64,000 nt of DNA from Rothia nasisuis (GTDB lineage Bacteria; Actinomycetota; Actinomycetes; Actinomycetales; Micrococcaceae). Location of the stretch: assembly GCF_928381405.1 (NCBI RefSeq), contig NZ_CAKMSB010000009.1:1-64000 (forward strand). The letters run 5' to 3'. Positions 33,383 through 41,381 of the stretch are shown one piece after another. Numbering within the stretch: the first letter of the stretch is position 1; each line of letters opens with the position of its first letter. A program made the position numbers and the translations under genes. Under the pieces are notes generated by a model. It worked only from the letters and a program-made list of their open reading frames with translations. It was not told the origin of the DNA and searched no databases.

Positions 33383-33455
33383 GCCCTCGTAGCTCAGTGG
33401 ATAGAGCACCAGTTTCCGGAGCTGGGTGTCGAAGGTTCGAATCCTTTCGAGGGCA
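33383..33455 (+). tRNA. tRNA-Arg (anticodon CCG)
   Basis: A 73-base tRNA. Acceptor stem GCCCTCG pairs with CGAGGGC. The D arm contains GCTCAGTGGATAGAGC. The anticodon arm is CCAGT-TTCCGGA-GCTGG with anticodon CCG, and the T arm is GAAGG-TTCGAAT-CCTTT. The discriminator base is A and the 3' CCA is not encoded. It reads CGG codons. Confidence 0.95.
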
Positions 33456-33515
33456 CAAAAAGAGAAGGTATGCCAGAATGCGCGAAGCGCTGGCATACCT
33501 TCTCTTTTTGTGCCC
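33451..33515 (+). repeat. 26-bp perfect inverted repeat sharing the tRNA 3' end
   Basis: Bases 33451-33476 and 33490-33515 are exact inverted copies around a 13-base loop. The left arm begins inside the tRNA (the last GGGC of the acceptor stem plus the discriminator), so the trailer transcript can pair with the acceptor strand. The right arm contains CTTTTTG, so it can act as a terminator for the tRNA. Confidence 0.9.
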
Positions 33516-33619
33516 GGCGTGAAGAAAGGCCCCAGTGGGGCCTTTTAGCCGGCTAAACATAAGCAGAGCCAGAATGCGCGAAGCGCTGGCGTACCTTCTC
33601 TTTTTGTGCCCGGCGTGAA
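33472..33619 (+). repeat. 52-bp direct duplication downstream of tRNA-Arg
   Basis: Bases 33472-33523 are repeated at 33568-33619 with one mismatch (A at 33495 versus G at 33591). The unit holds the loop and right arm of the inverted repeat plus CGGCGTGAA. The second copy has no left arm. Confidence 0.9.
33525..33546 (+). terminator. Rho-independent terminator downstream of tRNA-Arg
   Basis: AAAGGCCCC (33525-33533), loop AGT and GGGGCCTTTT (33537-33546) form a classic terminator between the two copies of the 52-bp repeat. Confidence 0.8.
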
Positions 33620-33641
33620 AAACGCCTCACCCACTATCTAT

Positions 33642-33697
33642 CCGCACTTATTCTGATTTAGCCGCAACTAGTTGCGGGTTTTTCAGAATAAATGCGG
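33642..33697. repeat. Nested palindromic terminator element A
   Basis: Outer arms of 15 bp (33642-33656 with 33683-33697, one mismatch that can wobble) enclose the perfect 16-base palindrome CCGCAACTAGTTGCGG, followed by GTTTTTC. It is a near copy of element B at 34448-34503. With the tRNA and its repeats it fills most of the 510-base gene-free stretch from 33253 to 33762; the remaining bases show nothing else. Confidence 0.85.
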
Positions 33698-33762
33698 GGG
33701 CTTTTGTTTCAAGGTAGGGTCTTCGCGAGAGAAACAATTGGTGCGACAGCTGGGGAGTAGTC

Positions 33763-34434
33763 ATGCACAGTGATGCCTTATTTGGCCCGAGTGAGGTGAG
33801 TTCCGGTAGTTTAGAGTTACCTGAAGGTGCCTTCTATGTTCCGGCTTTTCTTAGCTTAGAGCAGCAGGCCTGGATTGTCGGCCGTTTTCAGGAATGGGGG
33901 CGTGGCCCTGTCCCTCCCCACTCCACCTTGATTGCTGGTCACCCCATGAGCGTCAAAACCGTCTGCCTGGGCTGGCATTGGAGTCCTTCTTCTTACACAC
34001 GCATCGCCCACGATGTAAATGGTCAGCCGGTACCGCCGGTTCCTGATTGGCTGGTAAGACTAGGGCGTCGAGCGCTGGGGGTTGCAACCGGTGATTTTGA
34101 GCAGGCGGAAGCCTACACTCCTGATGTTGCTTTGGTGAACTTTTATCAGAAAGAGTCGACCATGGGCATGCATCAGGATAAGGACGAAAAATCCAGTGCC
34201 CCGGTAGTTTCGTTATCAATAGGTGATTCCTGCCTATTCAGGCTGGGTAATACGCTAACGCGGTCGAAACCCTATCGGGACTTAATCTTGAACTCCGGTG
34301 ATCTCTTTGTTTTTGGTGGCCCTTCACGTTTTGCTTTTCACGGTGTGCGCAAGGTCTATGAACGGACGGCCCCAGGCGGGTGTGGGTTACCGTCAGGCCG
34401 TATCAACATTACGCTAAGAGAGACCGGTTTTTAG
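33763..34434 (+). CDS. AlkB-like 2-oxoglutarate/Fe(II) dioxygenase
   Basis: 223 residues. The AlkB signature is clear: ALVNFYQKESTMGMHQDKDE supplies the iron ligands of HxD (about H136 and D138), RFAFHGVRKV supplies the distal histidine (about residue 193), and the final GRINITLRETGF holds the 2-oxoglutarate arginines. AlkB proteins oxidatively remove alkyl groups from N1-methyladenine and N3-methylcytosine. GGGGAG upstream of the ATG supports the start. It stands alone between near-identical palindromic elements A and B. Confidence 0.9.
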   Translation: MHSDALFGPSEVSSGSLELPEGAFYVPAFLSLEQQAWIVGRFQEWGRGPVPPHSTLIAGHPMSVKTVCLGWHWSPSSYTRIAHDVNGQPVPPVPDWLVRLGRRALGVATGDFEQAEAYTPDVALVNFYQKESTMGMHQDKDEKSSAPVVSLSIGDSCLFRLGNTLTRSKPYRDLILNSGDLFVFGGPSRFAFHGVRKVYERTAPGGCGLPSGRINITLRETGF

Positions 34435-34447
34435 TTCACTCTTTCAT

Positions 34448-34503
34448 CCGCATTTATTCTGATTTACCCGCAACTAGTTGCGGGGTTTTCAGACTAAGTG
34501 CGG
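34448..34503. repeat. Nested palindromic terminator element B
   Basis: Near copy of element A: 15-base outer arms (34448-34462 with 34489-34503, two mismatches) around CCCGCAACTAGTTGCGGG and then GTTTTC. It separates the converging alkB-like and GNAT-VOC genes and contains the stop codon of the latter. Confidence 0.85.
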
Positions 34504-35372
34504 GGATTTGGCGCGACCAGTTCTATTTCGAAGGTAGCGGACGGTGCCGTGAAGGCCAGGTGGTTGAGACCGGCGTGGGTGCGGTCGTGGGAGCCACTGG
34601 TATCGGGTGATTCTTCGAGGACGAGGTAAGAGCCGTCGGGAGCCTGCCAGGAGATTCCACCAGGCCATTCCTGGTAGGTTGTCCAGCCTAGTTGCTGGGT
34701 GAGCCAGCCCCAGGAGGGCAGGGCTGTTTCCAGAGATTCGGTCCAGAGTTCTACGTGGTGGAAGCCGGGGCGGAAAACCGCCTCCTGGTGGCACAGACTG
34801 GCCGGGGCACGTCCGTCCTTACGAAGCCTAGCGGCGAGAACCGCGTCGTAGGTCTGCCCGGCGTAGAGGAATTTTTCCCGCTCGATTCCTTCAATCTGGA
34901 AGCCGGCCGCAGCGGCAACGGCTCCGCTGGCGGGGTTGTTAGTGCGGTAGCCCAGCTCTAGGCGGCGGAGGCGGGGCGAGGGCAAGGACGCCAGCAGACC
35001 GGTATCGAGGACAGGCGAAGTAGCTGCCGGGCTGGTTTCATCTAAAGCCCAGTTGCAGACGGCGGTAAGGGCAGCTTTGGTGTAGCCTTGCCCGCGGTAG
35101 GGGTCAGCAATCCAATAGTAGACCCAGGCCCTGTCCCAGGCTCCAGTATCACTGCGGGCCGTAAAGTTTAGCCCGATGAGCCCTGCGGGCCTCCCTTCAT
35201 CGCTGAGGCAGAAAATAGCCCGGTTTTCAGCCGGTAGGTAGCTGGTTTCGATGAGGTTCCGGGCGTCCTGTTCACTGGTCAGGGCTGGCATCTGCCGTTC
35301 AAGTTCTGAGGACGTTCGATAAACCGAGAGAAGGTGAGGGGCGTCAGTCAGTGCCCAGTAGCGTAACTCCAT
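34494..35372 (-). CDS. GNAT acetyltransferase fused to a shortened VOC domain
   Basis: 292 residues. Residues 1-180 are a RimJ-like GNAT domain with the acetyl-CoA loop YRGQGYTKAAL and LGYRTNNPASGAVAAAAGF. Residues 190-292 start like a glyoxalase/bleomycin-resistance (VOC) domain (FRPGFHHVELWTESLETALP, then AGLNHLAFTAPS) but then jump directly to ATFEIELVAPNPRT. Compared with typical members, about 45 residues of the second VOC half seem to be missing in frame. The stop codon lies inside palindromic element B. Starts 4 bases after the upstream membrane-protein gene, so the two are probably co-transcribed. The acetyl acceptor is unknown; the VOC part is probably not functional alone. Confidence 0.75.
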   Translation of the reverse strand: MELRYWALTDAPHLLSVYRTSSELERQMPALTSEQDARNLIETSYLPAENRAIFCLSDEGRPAGLIGLNFTARSDTGAWDRAWVYYWIADPYRGQGYTKAALTAVCNWALDETSPAATSPVLDTGLLASLPSPRLRRLELGYRTNNPASGAVAAAAGFQIEGIEREKFLYAGQTYDAVLAARLRKDGRAPASLCHQEAVFRPGFHHVELWTESLETALPSWGWLTQQLGWTTYQEWPGGISWQAPDGSYLVLEESPDTSGSHDRTHAGLNHLAFTAPSATFEIELVAPNPRT

Positions 35373-35376
35373 GTGC

Positions 35377-35772
35377 CTAGTGTAGGTCAGGTGCGGGTCG
35401 ACGGAAGGCAGCCCAGACTGCTGCTATCGCGCCGATGGCCAGGGCGAACCAGAGGGTAAAGAGGGCATCGAATATGAAGTCCTGGGGGTCGATGCGGGGT
35501 AGGCCTATTCCTAGCCCGAACACCGCGCCCAGCAGAAAGGCACCGGAGGGGCGAGCCGTAAACTGCCGGCGGTAGATGTGATGGAGGCCGGGGCCGGGGA
35601 AGCGCAGGGCAGCCAGGCTAATCACGGTCAGGACAACTGCCCCGATAGTCATTCCGATGAGATAGGGCGTCAGTTCTTGCTCTGGGAGCGCTAAAGCCCT
35701 CAGCAGACCAATTACACCGCTAATTGAGGCCCCAAAACCCGCGACCAGGGTGAGATAGAGTGCTTTCGTCAT
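35377..35772 (-). CDS. Four-helix membrane protein, unknown function
   Basis: 131 residues from the ATG at 35772, chosen because AAAGGAG lies six bases upstream; an in-frame start 7 codons earlier lacks a ribosome-binding site. Four hydrophobic segments: LVAGFGASISGVIGLL, IGMTIGAVVLTVISLAAL, GAFLLGAVFGLGIGL and LWFALAIGAIAAVWAAF. No family recognised. It is divergent from deoD. Confidence 0.6.
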   Translation of the reverse strand: MTKALYLTLVAGFGASISGVIGLLRALALPEQELTPYLIGMTIGAVVLTVISLAALRFPGPGLHHIYRRQFTARPSGAFLLGAVFGLGIGLPRIDPQDFIFDALFTLWFALAIGAIAAVWAAFRRPAPDLH

Positions 35773-35806
35773 TGAATACTCCTTTCGACTCACCCTCTTA
35801 GCCTAC

Positions 35807-35834
35807 CAAATTACTAAGCAGGGCTACTAATTTG
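35807..35834. promoter_or_regulatory. CAAATTA-N14-TAATTTG dyad upstream of deoD
   Basis: A perfect 7-bp inverted repeat with a two-turn spacing of half-sites (21 bp start to start) lies in the divergent region between the small membrane-protein gene and deoD. The AT-rich half-sites stand out from the local GC-rich sequence. Candidate operator; the regulator is unknown. Confidence 0.35.
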
Positions 35835-35890
35835 AAGCCGGGTAAACTAGGGGCGAAAAGTTCAGCTTTCGCACCAGAAAAGAGAGTGAC

Positions 35891-36613
35891 ATGGCAGAAG
35901 CCGTCAACACCCCGCACATCGCCCCCAACGGCGCTGAAATTGCCGAGACCATCCTGCTGCCCGGTGACCCCCTGCGCGCCAAGTTCATCGCCGATACCTA
36001 CCTTGAGAACGTCGTGCAGTTCAACACCGTGCGCAACATGTTTGGCTTCACCGGTGGTTACAAGGGCCAGCGTATCTCGGTGATGGGCACCGGCATGGGC
36101 ATTCCGTCAGCTAGCCTCTACACCCACGAGCTCATTCATACCTTTGGCGTGAAGAACCTGATCCGTATCGGCACCTGCGGTGGCATGGCAGAAGGTCTGG
36201 ACCTCTTCGACCTGGTCGTCGCCTCAGCAGCTTCAACCGACTCTAACTTCATGCACCACTACAAGCTCCCCGGCACCTTTGCCCCCACCGCGTCCTGGCC
36301 CCTGCTATCGGCTGTAGCCAAGGAGGCCGAGACCCAGGGCAAGACCCTGAACGTGGGCAATGTGCTGTCCTCGGACGTTTTCTACCGCTCTGACTTCTCA
36401 GATGCTTCCAAGTGGGCTGAAATGGGTGTACTGGCCGTTGAGATGGAAACTGCCGGCATTTACGCTGTTGCGGCTGCCGCCGGCGTGCAGGCCCTGTCGG
36501 TTTTCACCGTCTCTGACCACCTTTTCAAGGGGATTGAGACCACCGCCGAGCAGCGCCAGACCGCCTTTACTGACATGATGGAGCTGGTCCTGCCCGTGGC
36601 TGCCAGCCTCTAA
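35891..36613 (+). CDS. deoD: Purine-nucleoside phosphorylase, DeoD type
   Basis: 240-residue hexameric-type phosphorylase cleaving purine (deoxy)nucleosides to base and (deoxy)ribose-1-phosphate. Motifs: ILLPGDPLRAKFIADTYL, GTGMGIPSASLYTHELI, LIRIGTCGGM, EMETAGIYAVAA and the catalytic Asp in TVSDHLF. An RBS (AGAGAG) precedes the ATG. Likely monocistronic. Confidence 0.95.
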   Translation: MAEAVNTPHIAPNGAEIAETILLPGDPLRAKFIADTYLENVVQFNTVRNMFGFTGGYKGQRISVMGTGMGIPSASLYTHELIHTFGVKNLIRIGTCGGMAEGLDLFDLVVASAASTDSNFMHHYKLPGTFAPTASWPLLSAVAKEAETQGKTLNVGNVLSSDVFYRSDFSDASKWAEMGVLAVEMETAGIYAVAAAAGVQALSVFTVSDHLFKGIETTAEQRQTAFTDMMELVLPVAASL

Positions 36614-36691
36614 ATTTTTTCGCAAGGACGCCCGCGCCCCGCTGCCCTGCTAACCAGTACGAGGGTGGGGCACGACTGCTCTTACTCCAAG

Positions 36692-36752
36692 GTTTATCGA
36701 CTACAGTCGATAAACTCCCCTAATTATCGATTTTTGTCGATCATGGTCGATA
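36692..36752. promoter_or_regulatory. Array of TTATCGA/TCGATAA operator-like sites upstream of hrpA
   Basis: GTTTATCGAC-taca-GTCGATAAAC (36692-36715) is a perfect 10-bp inverted repeat. A second site with the same TTATCGA-N6-TCGATxA spacing lies at 36724-36743, with its centre 30 bp further on. A third half-site, TCGATA, is at 36747-36752, one helical turn (10 bp) after the previous half-site. Such phased dyads are typical of repressor operators; the regulator is unknown. Confidence 0.6.
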
Positions 36753-36799
36753 GGCTTCACGCGCCCAGTGAAACCTGCACCGTAGTGCCTGCTCTGCCC

Positions 36800-36805
36800 T
36801 AAAAT
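36800..36805 (+). promoter_or_regulatory. hrpA -10 element within a 7-bp dyad
   Basis: TAAAAT ends 10 bases before the hrpA ATG, implying a very short or leaderless 5' UTR. It lies inside CTGCCCT-N7-AGGGCAG (36794-36814). Confidence 0.5.
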
Positions 36806-36815
36806 AGAGGGCAGT

Positions 36816-39800
36816 ATGTCTAGTTCAGATTCTTCCCGCACTCCCGCCCCCTCACTATCCTCTATTGCCGCTGCCATGCACGGCGCGGGCGTCCGTGCAT
36901 CCCAGCCCGCCGAAACCAAACCTGAGCAAGGCGGCAGGGGGAAGCAGGGCAGACCCACCGCTGCGGAGGGGAAGGACGCTCCCGCCCGCTCCCAGCGTCG
37001 GAGCCGAGACTCCCGCCCCCGGGGCCGTCAGGGGCAGAAGAAGCAGAACCAGCCCCGCCGCCCCTACACCCCGCTGATTCCCGAGAAAATCACCTACCCA
37101 GAAGCCCTGCCCGTCTCTGCCCGCAGGGACGACATCATGGCTGCCATTCGCGATAACCAGGTCACCATAGTCGCTGGTGAGACCGGCTCGGGTAAGACCA
37201 CCCAGCTACCCAAGATGCTCCTGGAACTGGGTCTGGCGGAGAAGGGCATGATCGGCCATACCCAGCCCCGCCGCCTGGCAGCCCGCTCGGTAGCAGAACG
37301 CATCGCTGAAGAACTGGGCCAGAAGATCGGTGAGACGGTCGGCTACCAGGTGCGCTTTACCTCCGAGGTGGGTGAGGGCTCTGCCATCAAGCTCATGACC
37401 GACGGTATTTTGCTGGCCGAAATCCAAAACGACCGGTTGCTGCGCCAGTACTCGGCCATCATCATTGACGAGGCCCACGAACGTTCACTCAACATTGACT
37501 TCATCCTGGGCTACCTCAAGCGCATTATGCCCCAGCGCCCCGACCTGAAAATCGTCATCACCTCAGCCACCATCGACCCCGAGCGCTTTGCCCGGCACTT
37601 CTCCCCCAGCTTTGTGCCCGGCGTCGGCATTGTCAATGACAGCCTGAGCGCCGAAGAAAAAGAAATCGCCGAAGCCACCCTGCCCGACGATGCCCCGCCC
37701 ATCATCGAGGTCTCCGGGCGCACCTACCCGGTTGAAATCCGTTACCGCCCCCTGAGCGAGCCCCGTACCGGAGACGGCGGTGAGGACGAAGCCGATAGCG
37801 GGGACGGCCTAGAAGACGAAGACCGCGACCCCATCGAAGGGGTCCTTGACGCTATCCGGGAGCTAGCCGAAGAGGCCCCCGGCGACATCCTGATTTTCTT
37901 CTCCGGCGAGCGCGAAATCCGCGATGCAGCCGACGCTATCGAAGATACGGTGCGCTCTACCCGCCGGCTGGCCGACTACGAGGTACTGCCCCTCTACGCC
38001 CGCCTGTCTATGGCTGAGCAGCACAAGGTCTTCAAGCCCGGCGGCCGCCCCCGCATCGTGCTGGCTACCAACGTGGCAGAAACCTCTCTAACTGTGCCGG
38101 GCATCAAGTACGTAATCGATACCGGCACCGCCCGTATCTCCCGCTATTCTGCCCGCACCAAGGTGCAGCGCCTGCCCATCGAGCGCATCTCCCAGGCCTC
38201 AGCCAACCAGCGCTCGGGCCGCTGTGGGCGAGTCTCAGACGGTATCGCCATCCGCCTCTACTCCGAAGAGGACTTTGCGGCCCGGGCCGAGTTCACCGAC
38301 CCCGAGATTCTGCGCACCAACCTGGCCGCGGTCATTCTACAAATGACCGCCATCGGCGTGGTTAAGTCACCGGCAGATATTGAGAAGTTCCCCTTTGTGC
38401 AGCCGCCCGAGACCCGCGCCATCAACGACGGCGTCAACCTGTTGCGCGAGCTCGGGGCGCTCGCTGCCCCCGGTCGTGATGGGGCAAACGCCCTCCCCCA
38501 CGATTCGCGTGGCGCGGACGCCCGGGCACAGGAAGCAGGCAGGGCAGGCGGTAGAGGGGGGCGGCGTCCGTCCTCACCGCTGACTGCGGCTGGGCGAGCT
38601 ATGGCGGCCCTGCCGGTTGACCCCCGCCTGGCCCGCATGATTGTTGAGGGCTCCAAGCGCGGGGTGGCCAAGGAAATCATGGTGCTAGCTGCTGCCCTGA
38701 CCATTCAGGACCCCCGCGAGCGCCCAGCCGAGCACCGAAGCGAGGCCGACTCCCTGCATGCCCGCTACAAGGATGAGAAGTCCGACTTCACCTCCTTCCT
38801 CTTGCTCTGGCAGTACATCAATGAGAAGCAGGCAGAGCTGTCATCGAGCCAGTTCCGCAAGATGTGTCACCGGGAGTACCTGAACTTCCTGCGGATTCGG
38901 GAGTGGCAGGATCTCTTTGCCCAGCTGCGGGAAATTGGCCGGTCAGCCGGTATCACGGTAGAGGGCGGGCGCGGTATCGACCCGGCTGCCAGCGAGACCG
39001 AGGTGCATAAGTCCCTGCTGTCCGGCCTGCTGTCGCATATCGGTATGCAGGATGAGCAGAACCGCCACGAATACCGGGGGGCGCGCGGCACCCGTTTTGC
39101 GATTTTCCCCGGCTCTGCCCTCTTTAAGAAGAACCCGGTCTGGCTGGTTTCTGCCGAGCTGGTGGAGACCTCCCGCCTTTGGGCGCGGGTGAACGCTCAA
39201 ATTGAGCCGGAGTGGGTTGAAGAGCTGGCCGGGCCCCTGCTCAAACATTCCTACTCCGACCCGCACTGGTCTGCCCGCCAGGGCTCTGTGCTTGCCCACG
39301 AGAAAGTCACCCTCTTCGGTCTACCCGTCATCGCTGACCGCCGCATCCAGTACTGGCGGGTTGACCCGGTAGCTGCCCGCGAAATCTTTATTCAGTCCGC
39401 CCTGGTAGAGGGTGACTGGCAGACCCGTCACCGCTTCTTTGCCCGCAATCAGAAGGCCCTAGCTGAGGTTGAGGAGCTTGAAGCCCGCCTGCGCCGCCGC
39501 GACCTGCGGGTAGACGATTCTGTGCTCTTTGATTTCTACAAGGCCCGTATACCCGAGCATGTTGTCTCTGAACGCCACTTTGACCGCTGGTGGAAGGAAG
39601 AGCGCCAGGTCAACGAGCACCTGCTCGATTTCACCCCCGAGAACCTGATTGACGAAGAGGCCGCCGAATACGACGAATCCCTCTTCCCCCGCACCTGGAT
39701 AGCCCGCACCTCTGGCGGGGAACTTGCCCTGGACCTGCGCTACGAGTACGCCCCGACCGTGCAGATCGGCGGGGTGCGCTCCTCCCAGACACAGACGGAC

Positions 39801-41291
39801 GGTATCGCGGTACAGGTTCCGGTGCTCTTCTTAGGCCAGCTTGAACCGGCTCCTTTCCAGTGGCTAATTCCCGGTCTGCGTGAGGAACTGGTCACGGCCC
39901 TCATCAAGTCCCTGCCCAAGCAGATTCGCAAGAACTTTGTTCCTGCCCCGGACGTTGCCCGTCAGGCTGTTGAGAAGCTGAACGCTGACTTTTCCCCCGC
40001 CACCGATTCACTCACCGAGTCTCTAGCCTTGGTGCTGCGCCGCCTGCGAGGGCACGTGGTAGACCCGGCCGAGTTCAGCTGGGAGGCTGTACCCGAGCAC
40101 CTGCGGTTCACCTTCCAGGTACGCAACCACCAGAACAAGATTCTGGGCGAGGGTAAGGACCTGGTTGAACTCCAGGGGCTCCTGCACGCTGAGATTCGTT
40201 CCGCTCTGGCAGCATCTCTCGGTGCTAGCCCTGAAACTATGGGCAAGATGGCGGCTCTTGCTGCGGGTAATAAGGCTTCTGGAGATCAGGGCAACGCGGA
40301 CGCCCGCGGCGGCTCCGCGCCTTCTGCGGCTCCCAGCGAGGCAGGAAGCCCCGTGTCCGGGGCCAAGGGGGCACAGGCGTCCGCCCAGGTAGGCCCCGGC
40401 AGCAAGGCTGTGCGGGAGGTAACGGGACTGACCGACTGGCCGGAGCAGGATCTGCCGCGCAAGGTCGAACGAGTCATTGCCACCCAGACTGTCGCCGGTT
40501 ACCCGGCCCTGGTTGATGAGGGTTCAAGCGTGGCTGTGCGGATCTTCCCCACCGAAGCTGAGGCCACCGCCGCCCAGCGCGGGGGCGTCATCCGCCTGCT
40601 TAAGCTCAACACCCCCTCACCGGAGCGCTACGTCTCTGAGCACCTGAATAACCGGGAAAAGCTGGTCTTCACCCAGAACCCCCACGGGTCAATTGACTCC
40701 TTGATTAGCGACTGTACGGTTGCAGCAATCGACCAGCTCACCCCAGCTACCCCGCCCTTTACCCGAGATGAATACACCGCCCTCTTTAACAGTGTGCGGG
40801 CCGAGCTGATTGATACGGTCTTTGTGATTACCAAGCTGGTAGCCGATATTCTCTCTGAGACGGCCAAGGTGCAGAAGCTCATCAAGAAATCAACCTCACT
40901 GGCGGTTATTCACGCCATGAGCGATATGAAGAGCCAGCTGGAGAACCTGGTTTTCCCGGGCTTTGTGGCGTCCACTGGTGCGGTGCAGCTTCACCATCTG
41001 CCCCGCTACCTGATGGCTATGACCAAGCGCATTGAGAAGCTGGGGCCGAATATCAACCGGGATAACCAGCTGATGCTGACCGTACAGGAACTTGAGGATG
41101 CCTACGATAAGGCTGTGCAGTCCTTGCCAGGTGGCATGGGCCCAACTCCCGAGTTAGAGCAGGTGGGCTGGATGATTGAGGAGCTACGCGTGAGCTTCTT
41201 CGCCCAGGAACTGGGCACTGCCTACACCGTCAGTGAAAAGCGGGTGGGCAAGGCCCTGCGCGAGGCTCTGGAGGTCATCAAGAACTCCTAA
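36816..41291 (+). CDS. hrpA: ATP-dependent RNA helicase HrpA (DEAH box)
   Basis: A 1491-residue DEAH/RHA helicase. After a basic, low-complexity N-terminus (about 90 residues) come Walker A AGETGSGKTTQLPK, DEAH in IIIDEAHERSLN, SAT in VITSATIDPERF, QRSGRCGR (motif VI), then HA2/OB and the long DUF3418-type C-terminal region. Low-complexity insertions not typical of E. coli HrpA occur near residues 309-345 (acidic), 548-590 (Gly/Arg/Ala) and 1145-1205 (Gly/Ala/Ser). HrpA helps rescue stalled or collided ribosomes in E. coli; the same role is inferred here. Monocistronic, with palindromic element C as terminator. Confidence 0.95.
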   Translation: MSSSDSSRTPAPSLSSIAAAMHGAGVRASQPAETKPEQGGRGKQGRPTAAEGKDAPARSQRRSRDSRPRGRQGQKKQNQPRRPYTPLIPEKITYPEALPVSARRDDIMAAIRDNQVTIVAGETGSGKTTQLPKMLLELGLAEKGMIGHTQPRRLAARSVAERIAEELGQKIGETVGYQVRFTSEVGEGSAIKLMTDGILLAEIQNDRLLRQYSAIIIDEAHERSLNIDFILGYLKRIMPQRPDLKIVITSATIDPERFARHFSPSFVPGVGIVNDSLSAEEKEIAEATLPDDAPPIIEVSGRTYPVEIRYRPLSEPRTGDGGEDEADSGDGLEDEDRDPIEGVLDAIRELAEEAPGDILIFFSGEREIRDAADAIEDTVRSTRRLADYEVLPLYARLSMAEQHKVFKPGGRPRIVLATNVAETSLTVPGIKYVIDTGTARISRYSARTKVQRLPIERISQASANQRSGRCGRVSDGIAIRLYSEEDFAARAEFTDPEILRTNLAAVILQMTAIGVVKSPADIEKFPFVQPPETRAINDGVNLLRELGALAAPGRDGANALPHDSRGADARAQEAGRAGGRGGRRPSSPLTAAGRAMAALPVDPRLARMIVEGSKRGVAKEIMVLAAALTIQDPRERPAEHRSEADSLHARYKDEKSDFTSFLLLWQYINEKQAELSSSQFRKMCHREYLNFLRIREWQDLFAQLREIGRSAGITVEGGRGIDPAASETEVHKSLLSGLLSHIGMQDEQNRHEYRGARGTRFAIFPGSALFKKNPVWLVSAELVETSRLWARVNAQIEPEWVEELAGPLLKHSYSDPHWSARQGSVLAHEKVTLFGLPVIADRRIQYWRVDPVAAREIFIQSALVEGDWQTRHRFFARNQKALAEVEELEARLRRRDLRVDDSVLFDFYKARIPEHVVSERHFDRWWKEERQVNEHLLDFTPENLIDEEAAEYDESLFPRTWIARTSGGELALDLRYEYAPTVQIGGVRSSQTQTDGIAVQVPVLFLGQLEPAPFQWLIPGLREELVTALIKSLPKQIRKNFVPAPDVARQAVEKLNADFSPATDSLTESLALVLRRLRGHVVDPAEFSWEAVPEHLRFTFQVRNHQNKILGEGKDLVELQGLLHAEIRSALAASLGASPETMGKMAALAAGNKASGDQGNADARGGSAPSAAPSEAGSPVSGAKGAQASAQVGPGSKAVREVTGLTDWPEQDLPRKVERVIATQTVAGYPALVDEGSSVAVRIFPTEAEATAAQRGGVIRLLKLNTPSPERYVSEHLNNREKLVFTQNPHGSIDSLISDCTVAAIDQLTPATPPFTRDEYTALFNSVRAELIDTVFVITKLVADILSETAKVQKLIKKSTSLAVIHAMSDMKSQLENLVFPGFVASTGAVQLHHLPRYLMAMTKRIEKLGPNINRDNQLMLTVQELEDAYDKAVQSLPGGMGPTPELEQVGWMIEELRVSFFAQELGTAYTVSEKRVGKALREALEVIKNS

Positions 41292-41314
41292 CCCCGCCCG
41301 TCCTTGCCCTAGGT

Positions 41315-41369
41315 ACCAGAAAATTCAGAAAAACCCACGAACTAGGTGGGTTTTTCTGATTTAGATGGT
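41315..41369. repeat. Palindromic terminator element C
   Basis: A perfect 14-bp stem (TCAGAAAAACCCAC at 41325-41338 with GTGGGTTTTTCTGA at 41346-41359), a 7-base loop and partly matching outer flanks ACCAGA and GATGGT. It is a bidirectional terminator between the converging hrpA and XRE operon, related to element D by the shared TTCTGATTTAGATGGTC. Confidence 0.85.
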
Positions 41370-41381
41370 CTTTTCTCTGCA

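Noticed and set aside
36624-36638. 15-mer AAGGACGCCCGCGCC repeated at 52689-52703, with related GGACGCCCG words elsewhere
   Set aside because: Short GC-rich word without dyad symmetry or fixed position relative to genes; could be chance at this base composition. A genome-wide count would decide.
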